Below the pieces are notes generated by a model, which worked only from the letters and a program-made list of their open reading frames with translations, was not told where the DNA came from and did no database searches. The position numbers and the translations under genes are program-made. This document shows positions 25,853-34,224 of a stretch of DNA of 64,000 nt, one piece after another. Location: positions 1-64,000 of the forward strand of contig NZ_NIXN01000003.1 of NCBI RefSeq assembly GCF_002807055.1, read 5' to 3'. This stretch comes from Confluentibacter citreus. Its GTDB lineage: Bacteria; Bacteroidota; Bacteroidia; Flavobacteriales; Flavobacteriaceae. Position 1 is the stretch's first letter, and each line of letters starts with the position of its first letter.

Positions 25853-27255
25853 TGATGGACTCTCAAATACATAAAATCCATCAGCAATTGGTGGATAAGA
25901 AAATATCTTGTACGGCATTAGTTCAACAAAAATTAAACGCTTTAAAAGAGAACACGAACAATACGGTTAATTCATTATTAGATGATTTAGCCTTAAAACT
26001 TGCCGCAAAAGTAGATGTTAAAATTGCCAAGGGAGACCCCATTGGTTTATTGGAAGGCATTCCGTTTGGGATTAAAGATGTGTATATGTTGCAGGGCACT
26101 TATACCACAGCAAGCTCCAATTTGTTGAAAAATTATAAATCGGCTTACACGGCAACCGCCATTCAAAAACTATTGGATGCTGGTGCTATTCCTATCGTAA
26201 AAGAGAATTGCGATAGTTTCGGACATGGGTCGTCTAGTGAAAATACCATATTCGGCGCTGTGAAAAATGCCAATAACCCCGATTTGGTTGGTGGTGGTTC
26301 TAGTGGGGGCTCTGCGGTGAATGTTGCAAAAGAGTATACTATTTTCTCAATTGGTGGTGATACTGGAGGTTCTGTGCGTCAACCTGCGGGTTACAATCAT
26401 GTTTATGGTTTAAAACCGACTTACGGTCGCATTTCGCGTTACGGATTGATGGCGTATGCCTCTTCAACGGATTGTGTTGGCCCAATAGCCAAATCGGTTG
26501 AAGATATTCGTATTGTTTTAAACGCCATGAGTGGAAAAGACGTTAAAGATCAAACCACTTACGCTTCCGCGGAAATTACTAAAGATAGCATTTTAAATTC
26601 CAAAAGCATTAAAACCATCGGTTATTTTAAAAATTTCATTGAAAATGATGCCATAGATTCTAAAATAAAAGCTGATTTTTTAATAGCTATTGAAAAGATA
26701 AAAGCCAAAGGAATTGAGGTCAAGGAACTGGATTTCTTTAAATCTGATATTTTAGTTTCAACTTATTACACGTTGGCCATGGCTGAAACAGCTTCCAATT
26801 TATCTCGTTTAGATGGTAGCAATTACGGCAACCGCATTGAAGATAAAAACCTAAAGGAATCCTACGCCATCACACGTTCTGAAAATTTTTCGGAAGAAAC
26901 AAAACGTCGTATTGTTGGAGGAAATCAAGTATTATCCCAAGGGTTTTCAGATGAAATATATCTGAAAGGATTGGCTTTAAGAGATGCTATTTCCGAAAAT
27001 TTTGAAAATGATTTTAAGGAAGTCGATATCATCTTATCTCCTGTTACTCCAAACTCACCACCAAAAATTGGTGATAGTTTGAAAGACCCACATGCCATGT
27101 ATTTAAGTGATGCGTACACGGTTGGTTTTAGTTTAGGGCAATTACCGACTTTAACCATCCCTCAAGGCACAGAAACGGGCTTGCAAATAACGGCCGCAAA
27201 AAATAATGACGAACTCGTTTTGAAGTTTGCTAACTTCTTAAAAGACACGATATAA
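25852..27255 (+). CDS. gatA: GatA-like amidase subunit of tRNA amidotransferase
   Basis: 467 residues. Releases ammonia from Gln for amidation of misacylated tRNA. The amidase Ser-cisSer-Lys triad is Lys75 (G-I-K-D), Ser150 (G-G-G-S-S-G-G-S) and Ser174 (G-D-T-G-G-S-V-R-Q-P-A), with spacing equal to that in characterised GatA. K-P-T-Y-G-R-I-S-R-Y-G-L is also conserved. It departs from standard GatA in places: D-S-F-G-H-G-S-S instead of D-E-F-A-M-G-S-S, S-T-D-C-V-G-P for the usual S-L-D-Q-I-G-P, and S-L-G-Q-L-P-T-L-T for the N-L-A-G-L-P segment. It overlaps both neighbours by one base or more. Confidence 0.88.
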   Translation: MMDSQIHKIHQQLVDKKISCTALVQQKLNALKENTNNTVNSLLDDLALKLAAKVDVKIAKGDPIGLLEGIPFGIKDVYMLQGTYTTASSNLLKNYKSAYTATAIQKLLDAGAIPIVKENCDSFGHGSSSENTIFGAVKNANNPDLVGGGSSGGSAVNVAKEYTIFSIGGDTGGSVRQPAGYNHVYGLKPTYGRISRYGLMAYASSTDCVGPIAKSVEDIRIVLNAMSGKDVKDQTTYASAEITKDSILNSKSIKTIGYFKNFIENDAIDSKIKADFLIAIEKIKAKGIEVKELDFFKSDILVSTYYTLAMAETASNLSRLDGSNYGNRIEDKNLKESYAITRSENFSEETKRRIVGGNQVLSQGFSDEIYLKGLALRDAISENFENDFKEVDIILSPVTPNSPPKIGDSLKDPHAMYLSDAYTVGFSLGQLPTLTIPQGTETGLQITAAKNNDELVLKFANFLKDTI

Positions 27256-30200
27256 TGGAACTGGAACAATTAGACGCCGCCTTAAAAGCGCACGATTTAG
27301 AGTTAGTCATCGGACTGGAAACACACGTTCGACTGAATACAAAAACCAAGTTGTTCTGTTCTTGTCCAAATCAAGAAATAGACATCCCAAACCAAAATAT
27401 ATGTTCTGTTTGTACGGGACAAATGGGTGTGTTGCCCGCTATCAATAAAGAAGCCATCACCAAAGCCATTTATTTTGGAAAAGCGGTAAATTCTTCTTTT
27501 GAAAATGACATTATTTCTTGGGATAGAAAGCATTATGAATATCCGGATAATCCGAAAAATATTCAAATCACGCAGTTTCATAATCCTATTATTCCTGACG
27601 GACAAGTATCGTGTTTTAGGAATGATGGCAGTCAGTTCACAGTCAATTTAACCCAAGTTCATATTGAGGAAGATGCCGCCAAATTGATGCACGAAAAAAC
27701 GGTTTCGTTAGTCGATTTTAATAAAGCCGGCGTACCGTTAATTGAAATTGTGACCGAACCTTGCATTCGCCATATCGAAGACGCTTCCATTTACGCCCAA
27801 TACATCCAACGTATTGTTCAAAATTTAAAAATTTCTGAAGCCAATCTTGAAAAAGGCGAGTTTAAATCTGATGTTTCAGTATCACTTCGTAAAAAACATA
27901 GTTATGCGTTAAATCCGCGTACCGAAATTAAAAACTTGAACTCGTTTAAGTTTATGGTCGATGCCTTAAAGGAAGAAGTTGAAAAACAATTCAATTATTA
28001 TATTGAGCACAAGGAATTCAGACCCGACCAAACCACAGTTCTATGGGATGCCGATTTAAAGCAAACCAAAACCATGCGTAAAAAGGAATTTGAGGCGGAT
28101 TATCGTTTTATTTCTGAACCGGATTTACCTTTTGTAAACATCAAGAATGCTGTGGAAGCGATTCATGTGGATACCAAAACGCTTCCTTTTGCAGTGGAAT
28201 CCATTTTAATTCAAGGCGGTGTATTGCCACAGGATGCTAAATTTTTCACGGCGGATTCGTTGCGTTCAGAAACCTTTGTGGCTATCAATAACGAATTGAA
28301 TGATGCTTCGTTTGTTGCTAAAACATTATCAAACAATATAAAACCTGAGGATTATTCTAAAATCGAAAACACACAGGATTTTATTGCCATTTTCAGATTA
28401 TTCAAAGAAGAAAAAGTAACGGTCGTATTGGTTCAAAACGCGATTAAATCGTTGCTTGAAAATGCTAGTTTCGACTATAAAACCTATTTCGAAGAAAACA
28501 GCATTTCCGAAGAAAAAATTCAGGATGCCATCGCTAAAGTCATTTCAGAAAACGAAGCGACTGCCAACGATATTAAAGCTGGAAACCAAGGAAAAGCAGG
28601 TATTTTAGTCGGTAAAGTGATTGAAATTATTGGAAAAGGCGCGTCTGGAAAAGTGGTTCGTGAGGGAATTTTGAAGATGCTTGCTGGAGAAGACCGAAAA
28701 CCAAAGACGGAAGACCAAGACCCAAGACCCAAGACCCAAGACCCAACAACTAACAACCAACAACCAACAACCAAAGAAGAAGCATTACCACAAATCCCCA
28801 TCATCATAAAAGAAGAATACAGAACACACCTAATCACCGCTATTTCTGAAGCTAATATTTCTGAAAAAGTAACCTTTGCGGGTTGGGTTGCCAGTGTTCG
28901 CGACCATGGTGAGTTGATTTTTATCGATTTACGCGATTCCAGTACCGAGATTTTCCAAGTGCGTTTAAGTCGGGAATCATTTCCTAATTTAGATGAACTT
29001 GTGAAGCTAAAACCAGAGTCCGTTATTACTGTAACAGGCACGATTGTTCAGCGTAAAGAAGATGATTATAATGCAGCTTTACGAACCGGAAAAATAGAAT
29101 TGGAAGCTTATGAATTGGATATTTTAAACCTATCCAGAACACTTCCTTTCGAAATAAAACGCGCGACCAAAACCAACGAAACCATTCGTTTTCAATATAA
29201 GTTTTTAGATCATAGAAATGACGATGTGCGTCGCGTGATTGTCAACCGTCATAAGGTTATCAAATTACTGCGTGATATTTTGGATGCAGAAAATTTCTTG
29301 GAAATTGAAACGCCCATTTTAAGTGCCGGAACCGATGAAGGGGCTCGTGAATTTATTGTACCAACCCGTAAACAACCTGGCGCCTTTTACACCTTGCCAC
29401 AAGCACCGCAACAGTTTAAACAAATGTTGATGGTAAGCGGTTACGAAAAGTATTTCCAGATTGCACGTTGTTTTAGGGATGAAGATTCCCGTGGCGACCG
29501 TCAACCGGAATTTACCCAATTGGATATGGAAGTGGCGTATGCCAGCATGCAACAAATCATCGATTTAAATACCAAAATGTTTAATGAGGTGGTCACTAAA
29601 ATATATGGCAACAAATGGATATTGCGTCCGTTTGAAGTCATTACCTATCAAGATGCCATGTATTATTATGGTTGCGACCGACCAGATTTGCGTTTCGGAT
29701 TGAAACTTCAAGACATTACAGACATTGTAAAAGACACAACTTTTCAAGTATTTAGCAAACCGATTGAAGAAGGCGGTATTGTAAAATGTATTAAGGTGTC
29801 TGCTGAAGAACAAGGCAACAAACGCTTATCCAAAGGGCAAATTGAAAAATTAACGGCCACAGCGCAACAACACGGCTTAGGTGGTTTGGCTTATATCATT
29901 GTTAATGAAACTGATTTACAATCGCCCATTATTAAATTTTTAGGTGAAGACATTGCAGCAGGCATCATAAAAACAACCAACGCTCAAGTGGGTGATATTG
30001 TATTTTTCTCAGCTGCCGATTACGCTACAGCCAATAAAGCTTTGGATGCGGTGCGTCAGGAATTGGGCAGTATGTTGCATTTAATCAATCCGAAAGAATT
30101 ACGTCCGGCGTGGGTGATTGATTTCCCCATGTTTGAAAAAACGGATGAAGGTCGATGGACATTTACACACAACCCCTTCTCCATGCCCGCGGTTTATGAT

Positions 30201-30599
30201 ATTGAAAAACACATGAACGGCAAGGAAGAAGAAATTGGCAGTATCATCGCCCAACAATACGATTTAATATTAAATGGTTACGAAATTGGCGGTGGATCCA
30301 TTCGTGCCCACAAACCTGAAATTTTAGAAGCGACTTATAAAAATATGGGCTACAATAAAGAGGAAATGCTGAAAAGCGTTGGCACCATGTACAAAGCGTT
30401 CCATTATGGCGCGCCACCACACGGCGGTATTGCTTGGGGCGTAGATAGATTGATGATGATTTTAGAGAAAAAAGCATCCATACGTGAAGTGATGGCATTC
30501 CCAAAAACAGGCACGAGCGACGATTTATTATTTGGAGCGCCTTCCATCTTATCCGATAAAAAGATTGAGGAAATGAATGTGAGGGTTATTAAGAAATAG
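27255..30599 (+). CDS. gatB/aspS: Fusion of tRNA amidotransferase subunit GatB and aspartyl-tRNA synthetase
   Basis: 1114 residues. Residues 1-~478 are GatB: V-I-G-L-E-T-H-V near 19, zinc-type Cys pattern C-S-C...C-S-V-C at ~36-54, L-V-D-F-N-K-A-G-V-P-L-I-E-I-V near 151, and a C-terminal YqeY-like tail. Residues ~479-512 are a Thr/Asp/Pro/Asn/Gln linker from 7-bp repeats. Residues ~513-1114 are a complete bacterial AspRS: OB anticodon domain (R-D-H-G-E-L-I-F-I-D-L-R-D ~547), class II motif 2 (F-R-D-E-D-S-R-G-D-R ~739), GAD insertion (~830-935), motif 3 (G-I-A-W-G-V-D-R ~1057). One protein would carry out both Asp charging and amidation. Whether the AspRS half is discriminating cannot be told here. 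Confidence 0.95.
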   Translation: MELEQLDAALKAHDLELVIGLETHVRLNTKTKLFCSCPNQEIDIPNQNICSVCTGQMGVLPAINKEAITKAIYFGKAVNSSFENDIISWDRKHYEYPDNPKNIQITQFHNPIIPDGQVSCFRNDGSQFTVNLTQVHIEEDAAKLMHEKTVSLVDFNKAGVPLIEIVTEPCIRHIEDASIYAQYIQRIVQNLKISEANLEKGEFKSDVSVSLRKKHSYALNPRTEIKNLNSFKFMVDALKEEVEKQFNYYIEHKEFRPDQTTVLWDADLKQTKTMRKKEFEADYRFISEPDLPFVNIKNAVEAIHVDTKTLPFAVESILIQGGVLPQDAKFFTADSLRSETFVAINNELNDASFVAKTLSNNIKPEDYSKIENTQDFIAIFRLFKEEKVTVVLVQNAIKSLLENASFDYKTYFEENSISEEKIQDAIAKVISENEATANDIKAGNQGKAGILVGKVIEIIGKGASGKVVREGILKMLAGEDRKPKTEDQDPRPKTQDPTTNNQQPTTKEEALPQIPIIIKEEYRTHLITAISEANISEKVTFAGWVASVRDHGELIFIDLRDSSTEIFQVRLSRESFPNLDELVKLKPESVITVTGTIVQRKEDDYNAALRTGKIELEAYELDILNLSRTLPFEIKRATKTNETIRFQYKFLDHRNDDVRRVIVNRHKVIKLLRDILDAENFLEIETPILSAGTDEGAREFIVPTRKQPGAFYTLPQAPQQFKQMLMVSGYEKYFQIARCFRDEDSRGDRQPEFTQLDMEVAYASMQQIIDLNTKMFNEVVTKIYGNKWILRPFEVITYQDAMYYYGCDRPDLRFGLKLQDITDIVKDTTFQVFSKPIEEGGIVKCIKVSAEEQGNKRLSKGQIEKLTATAQQHGLGGLAYIIVNETDLQSPIIKFLGEDIAAGIIKTTNAQVGDIVFFSAADYATANKALDAVRQELGSMLHLINPKELRPAWVIDFPMFEKTDEGRWTFTHNPFSMPAVYDIEKHMNGKEEEIGSIIAQQYDLILNGYEIGGGSIRAHKPEILEATYKNMGYNKEEMLKSVGTMYKAFHYGAPPHGGIAWGVDRLMMILEKKASIREVMAFPKTGTSDDLLFGAPSILSDKKIEEMNVRVIKK
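28690..28790 (+). repeat. Two blocks of 7-bp tandem repeats encoding the GatB-AspRS linker
   Basis: About four copies of AAGACCC (around 28712-28743) followed by about four copies of AACAACC/AACAACT (28744-28775). Gain or loss of one 7-bp unit would shift the reading frame and separate GatB from AspRS. Similar short repeats occur between genes elsewhere in this window (30605, 34053, 60801). Confidence 0.85.
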
Positions 30600-30604
30600 G
30601 ATAA

Positions 30605-30642
30605 TAGACGATAGATAAAAGACTAGAGACTAGAGAAAAATA
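30605..30642. repeat. Short degenerate tandem repeat after the gat/aspS operon
   Basis: GATAGATAAA then AGACTAG twice and AGAGAAAAATAG, a degenerate array of roughly 7-bp units. It looks like the intergenic counterpart of the repeats within the gatB/aspS linker. Confidence 0.5.
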
Positions 30643-30651
30643 GATTTTATG

Positions 30652-30683
30652 AAATCCCGATAGGTTACTGTCGGGATTTTTTA
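30652..30683 (+). terminator. Terminator of the gat/aspS operon
   Basis: AAATCCCGA (30652-30660) pairs with TCGGGATTT (30671-30679) around a 10-nt loop and runs into T6. Confidence 0.82.
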
Positions 30684-30777
30684 TTTCTAGTAGGAAATAT
30701 TGACTATATTTACTGGGATATTAAAACAAAACTTCTCCTTATGACAAGTTGTGCCCAATAAAAATAAAAACCCGATA

Positions 30778-32076
30778 ATGAAAACTAACATATTACTTCT
30801 TGGTATTTTGCTGATTTTAATTTCTTGTGGTAAAAAAGAAAAAAAAACATCTGAAATAACCGTGCAATTAAATGTTAGTGAGGTCGATAATCCTTTTCCT
30901 AGAAGGGTGATACCTCTTTCTTTCATTTTTATGGATTCAATGCACAATAAATTTAAAGGACTTGTAAATAGGGACAGTTCTTTTGTAATGTGTTTAAATT
31001 ATGTTAGTCCCAGAGATTTGAAAAATGCAATTAGAGAGGGTAATGTAAAAAATATAGCTGATACAACCGCGACTAAAATATATGTGTTGAGTGGTTATAA
31101 CAATGGCAAACAATATTATATTATTGACCTTAATAAAAACAAAGATTTTAGTGATGACGAAATAATAGAATTTAACAAAAGTATTACCAAGAAAGAAAAT
31201 TATCGTGACTCATTTAATGTTAAAAATATAAATATCACAAAACTTTCAAAAGGTAATTTTTATAGACAGCAAACATATCTTCAATTTGTACCTACATCCA
31301 ACTTAACATATAAACAAGAAACAGAGAAGGAAAAATGGAAAAATAGTTTACGATTAGAAGCTGTAATACTTGACTATTTGTATGGAAAGTTTAAGATAGG
31401 TGACAAAGAATATAGTGTTGGAGCTAATAAAGGTGTATTTGGAGAAGAAATCATTTTCAAAAATTCCGACACTACCTTTTATTCTTCAAATCATCAATTA
31501 TTTGCAAAGTATAAACTAAAAGATACCGTAAAGTTTGATAATAAGTTTTTTAGGATAGACAGTTTGTCTTTTTATCATTCAAAATTAATAATACGTGAAA
31601 TTAATAACACAGAAATTATTAACGGATTCAGAACTAATGAGATTTCAAAAAATTATGTAGTTCATGACCTAAACGGTAACTCTACAACTCTTAAAAATTT
31701 AGCAAAGGAGAAAGGATTTCTGTTACTAGACTTTTGGGGTACTTGGTGTGCTCCCTGTAAAGAACTTACCCCTGAATTAGTTGAATTACATCAAACATTT
31801 AGCAACCATATACAATTTGCAAGTTTGGCGTTTGAATTGGACCCAAAACCTGTATTGGATTATACCAAAACTAATCAAATGAATTGGTACATTGGAATAA
31901 TAAAAGGAAAACCAGGTTCTGGAGATATATCATCTCCAATTATTGGCGGTTTAAGAATTGAATGTTATCCTACTTTTATCGTTATAGACTCCGACTTAAA
32001 TATTTTATATCGAACTTGTGGAGGCGGAGATAATTTTTTAGGTTTAAAAGATTTTTTAAACTCAAAATTTAAATAA
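30778..32076 (+). CDS. TlpA-like thioredoxin-family lipoprotein
   Basis: 432 residues from the ATG at 30778; an in-frame start at 30751 would place charged residues before the signal and is rejected. Lipobox L-I-S-C near residue 15 (L-L-I-L-I-S-C-G-K-K). Residues ~20-280 are an unassigned N-terminal domain. Residues ~290-430 are a thioredoxin fold with the active site W-G-T-W-C-A-P-C near 318 (Cys-x-x-Cys). Expected to reduce or isomerise disulfides in the periplasm; the partner is unknown. Monocistronic. Confidence 0.85.
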   Translation: MKTNILLLGILLILISCGKKEKKTSEITVQLNVSEVDNPFPRRVIPLSFIFMDSMHNKFKGLVNRDSSFVMCLNYVSPRDLKNAIREGNVKNIADTTATKIYVLSGYNNGKQYYIIDLNKNKDFSDDEIIEFNKSITKKENYRDSFNVKNINITKLSKGNFYRQQTYLQFVPTSNLTYKQETEKEKWKNSLRLEAVILDYLYGKFKIGDKEYSVGANKGVFGEEIIFKNSDTTFYSSNHQLFAKYKLKDTVKFDNKFFRIDSLSFYHSKLIIREINNTEIINGFRTNEISKNYVVHDLNGNSTTLKNLAKEKGFLLLDFWGTWCAPCKELTPELVELHQTFSNHIQFASLAFELDPKPVLDYTKTNQMNWYIGIIKGKPGSGDISSPIIGGLRIECYPTFIVIDSDLNILYRTCGGGDNFLGLKDFLNSKFK

Positions 32077-32211
32077 AATTACTGAGCACAACAAAGTATA
32101 TAAAAAATTGCTGGTTTTACCTAGCATAAAGCCAGTTGCAAGTCTATTAACTTCCAGTTTTATTGTGCAAAATCTTCAGTATTTTTACAAAACCCAAAAC
32201 AACAACTAAAA

Positions 32212-32679
32212 ATGGAAAGAAATAAAGAACTCGCAAATCGGTTGCATGAAGTCCTTTTGAATGGACATTGGATAGCAAACACAAACTACAAATTGCAAAT
32301 TGAAAGCATAACGTGGAAACAAGCAACCCAAAAAATAGGAACTTTAAACACCATTGCTACACTGACTTTTCATATAAACTATTATTTAACTGGCATTATA
32401 AATGTCTTTAAAGGTGGTGAACTTGAGATTCGGGACCAATACAGTTTTGATATGCAACCTATTGCATCAGAAACTGATTGGAAAAAATTGATAAATGAGT
32501 TTTTATTCAACTCTGAAGAATTCATCAAGGAAGTTGCGAACATACCAGATTATAAATTGTACGAAATATTTGTGGATGAAAAGTATGGAACGTATTTAAG
32601 AAATATTGAAGGTGTTATTGAACATAGTTATTATCACCTTGGGCAAATTTCATTGATTAAAAAGATGATAACTGAATAA
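32212..32679 (+). CDS. DinB-like four-helix protein (DUF1572-type)
   Basis: 155 residues predicted all-helical. A metal-binding arrangement of His residues is visible: H in L-N-G-H-W near 19, H in L-T-F-H-I-N-Y-Y near 53, and H-S-Y-Y-H-L-G-Q near 140, as in the DinB/YfiT superfamily. Those bind Ni, Zn or Mn and often act in thiol transfer, but no specific reaction can be assigned. Single gene with 135 bp upstream. Confidence 0.75.
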   Translation: MERNKELANRLHEVLLNGHWIANTNYKLQIESITWKQATQKIGTLNTIATLTFHINYYLTGIINVFKGGELEIRDQYSFDMQPIASETDWKKLINEFLFNSEEFIKEVANIPDYKLYEIFVDEKYGTYLRNIEGVIEHSYYHLGQISLIKKMITE

Positions 32680-32817
32680 TCATAATCAGGTAATCATTAA
32701 AATTTATAAAAAAATAGTTTTGTAAAATCTTAAATTTTAACATTTCATACCAACTTTTAGCTTATCATTAAGATTATTTGCATTAATTTTAAAAAAAATT
32801 TAATCCATAATTTAAAT

Positions 32818-33345
32818 ATGAAAAAATCAATTATTTTAACAACTATTGCTTTAGCGTTTGGTATGCTATTTTCAATAAACACCTATGCGCAAAAATTTGC
32901 AAACGTGGACAAAAGTCCTTTGGACATCACATACTACAGAGCTGAAAGAACCGCCCCTCCTATGATTAAAGTTATTTACAGCCGCCCTCAACTTAACGGA
33001 AGAGAGTTAAGTAAATTGGCACCTAATGGTAAAGTATGGAGAACTGGAGCCAACGAAGCAACGGAAATTAAATTTTTTCAGGATATGAATTTCGGTGGAA
33101 AAGCAGTTAAAGCTGGAACTTACTCCTTATTTGCAATTCCGGGCGACACTGAATGGACTGTCATTTTAAATAATGAATTGGATGTTTGGGGCGCTTTTAG
33201 TTACAAAGAAGCTAATGATGTAGTGAGGGTAAATGTTCCTGCAACCACCGGGGAAGCTGTTGATGATTTTTCAATTGTTTTTGAAAACGATAACATGCAC
33301 CTAGCTTGGGGCACTACTAGAATTGCCGTACCAGTTAGTAAATAA
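32818..33345 (+). CDS. DUF2911 exported protein
   Basis: 175 residues with a signal peptide (1-24, N-T-Y-A-Q). The mature part carries D-I-T-Y-Y-R, Y-S-R-P-Q-L-N-G-R-E (~50) and G-K-V-W-R-T-G-A-N-E-A-T-E-I near 72, the hallmark of DUF2911. It ends W-G-T-T-R-I-A-V-P. DUF2911 proteins are secreted and common in Bacteroidota; their function is unknown. Strong terminator downstream. Confidence 0.88.
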   Translation: MKKSIILTTIALAFGMLFSINTYAQKFANVDKSPLDITYYRAERTAPPMIKVIYSRPQLNGRELSKLAPNGKVWRTGANEATEIKFFQDMNFGGKAVKAGTYSLFAIPGDTEWTVILNNELDVWGAFSYKEANDVVRVNVPATTGEAVDDFSIVFENDNMHLAWGTTRIAVPVSK

Positions 33346-33363
33346 TATTTATTCTGTTAGCAT

Positions 33364-33398
33364 AAAAAAACAGCCTTGAAATTTCAAGGCTGTTTTTT
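33364..33398. terminator. Bidirectional terminator between DUF2911 and queE
   Basis: AACAGCCTTGAAA (33369-33381) and TTTCAAGGCTGTT (33382-33394) form a perfect palindrome with A-tract and T-tract. It serves both convergent genes. Confidence 0.9.
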
Positions 33399-33399
33399 A

Positions 33400-34029
33400 T
33401 TAAGGAATATTTAAATATTTATGTGTTTGTAAAGACACTTTCCATTTAGGATTTTTCATCACATAATCAACAATCTCAGGAATCACTTTATCGCGTTTGC
33501 TCCATTCTGGCTGCAAATATAAAATACAACTTTTATTAACCATAGCGGCTTGCTCTTCCGCAAAGCGGAAATCATCTTTATTGTAGATAATCATTTTTAG
33601 CTCATTAGCCTTTTCATAGACTTCTTTGGTTGGCAATTTCATCTTTTTTGGGGATAAACAAATCCAATCCCAAATGCCTGTTAATTTGTAAGCGCCCGAT
33701 GTTTCAATATGTATTTGTAATCCTTCAGCCTTTAATGCATTTGTTAGTATTGTCATATCCCAAGTCAAGGGTTCGCCGCCAGTAACAACAATGGTATCAC
33801 TATGTTTTTTTGCATTTTCAACAATTTTATAAACTTCGGTCGGTGGATGTAAATTAGCGTTCCAACTTTCTTTAACATCACACCAATGGCAACCCACATC
33901 GCAACCTCCTATTCTAATAAAATAAGCCGCTGTTCCCTTGTGGAAACCTTCACCCTGTATGGTATAAAACTCCTCCATTAAAGGCAACATTTCGCCTTTA
34001 TCAACCAATATTTGCAAGTCGTTGTTCAT
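33400..34029 (-). CDS. queE: 7-carboxy-7-deazaguanine synthase
   Basis: 209 residues from the ATG at 34029. Radical SAM enzyme for queuosine synthesis. It has E-F-Y-T-I-Q-G-E-G near residue 21, the G-G-C-D-V-G-C-H-W-C-D cluster motif (Cys-x3-Cys-x2-Cys) near residue 46, and G-G-E-P-L-T-W-D near 84. Start choice: a TTG three codons further upstream overlaps the -7 element. A later ATG before L-P-L-M-E-E-F-Y (33990) would also give a plausible protein. Confidence 0.93.
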   Translation of the reverse strand: MNNDLQILVDKGEMLPLMEEFYTIQGEGFHKGTAAYFIRIGGCDVGCHWCDVKESWNANLHPPTEVYKIVENAKKHSDTIVVTGGEPLTWDMTILTNALKAEGLQIHIETSGAYKLTGIWDWICLSPKKMKLPTKEVYEKANELKMIIYNKDDFRFAEEQAAMVNKSCILYLQPEWSKRDKVIPEIVDYVMKNPKWKVSLQTHKYLNIP

Positions 34030-34035
34030 AGGTTG

Positions 34036-34043
34036 CAAAGATA
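34036..34043 (-). promoter_or_regulatory. Promoter -7 element of queE, almost touching the start codon
   Basis: Minus-strand TATCTTTG, then 6 nt, then ATG at 34029. This implies a transcript that starts at or a few bases before the ATG (leaderless or nearly so), unless translation starts at 33990. No clear -33. Confidence 0.6.
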
Positions 34044-34052
34044 CTTTTTAAA

Positions 34053-34088
34053 ATTTACGATTCACGATTTTTGATTTACGATTTTTTT
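34053..34088. repeat. 7-bp degenerate tandem repeat upstream of queE
   Basis: Four or five copies of TTTACGA/TTCACGA/TTTTTGA-type units in a 35-bp stretch in the queE / herA-like intergenic region. No gene or palindrome within it. Confidence 0.5.
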
Positions 34089-34224
34089 AAATGTACCCTC
34101 CAAATTACATGAACCATATTGTCCATAATATTCAAAAACAAAAAAAATAAGCATCATTTTATAAAATGAAACCATATTTTTTTCTTCTTCATTTTTCGTG
34201 TATTTTTATGCAAAATAAATACCC

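Noticed and set aside
28690-28790. Linker repeats considered as a CRISPR array
   Set aside because: Units are 7 bp without spacers and lie in frame within a coding region.
30741-30761. Six-codon ORF (MTSCAQ) just before the TlpA-like gene, considered as a leader peptide
   Set aside because: No terminator or repeated codon nearby; probably chance.
34027-34038. TTG start of queE at 34038
   Set aside because: The TTG is part of the TATCTTTG promoter element, so it cannot be in the mRNA; ATG at 34029 or 33990 is preferred.
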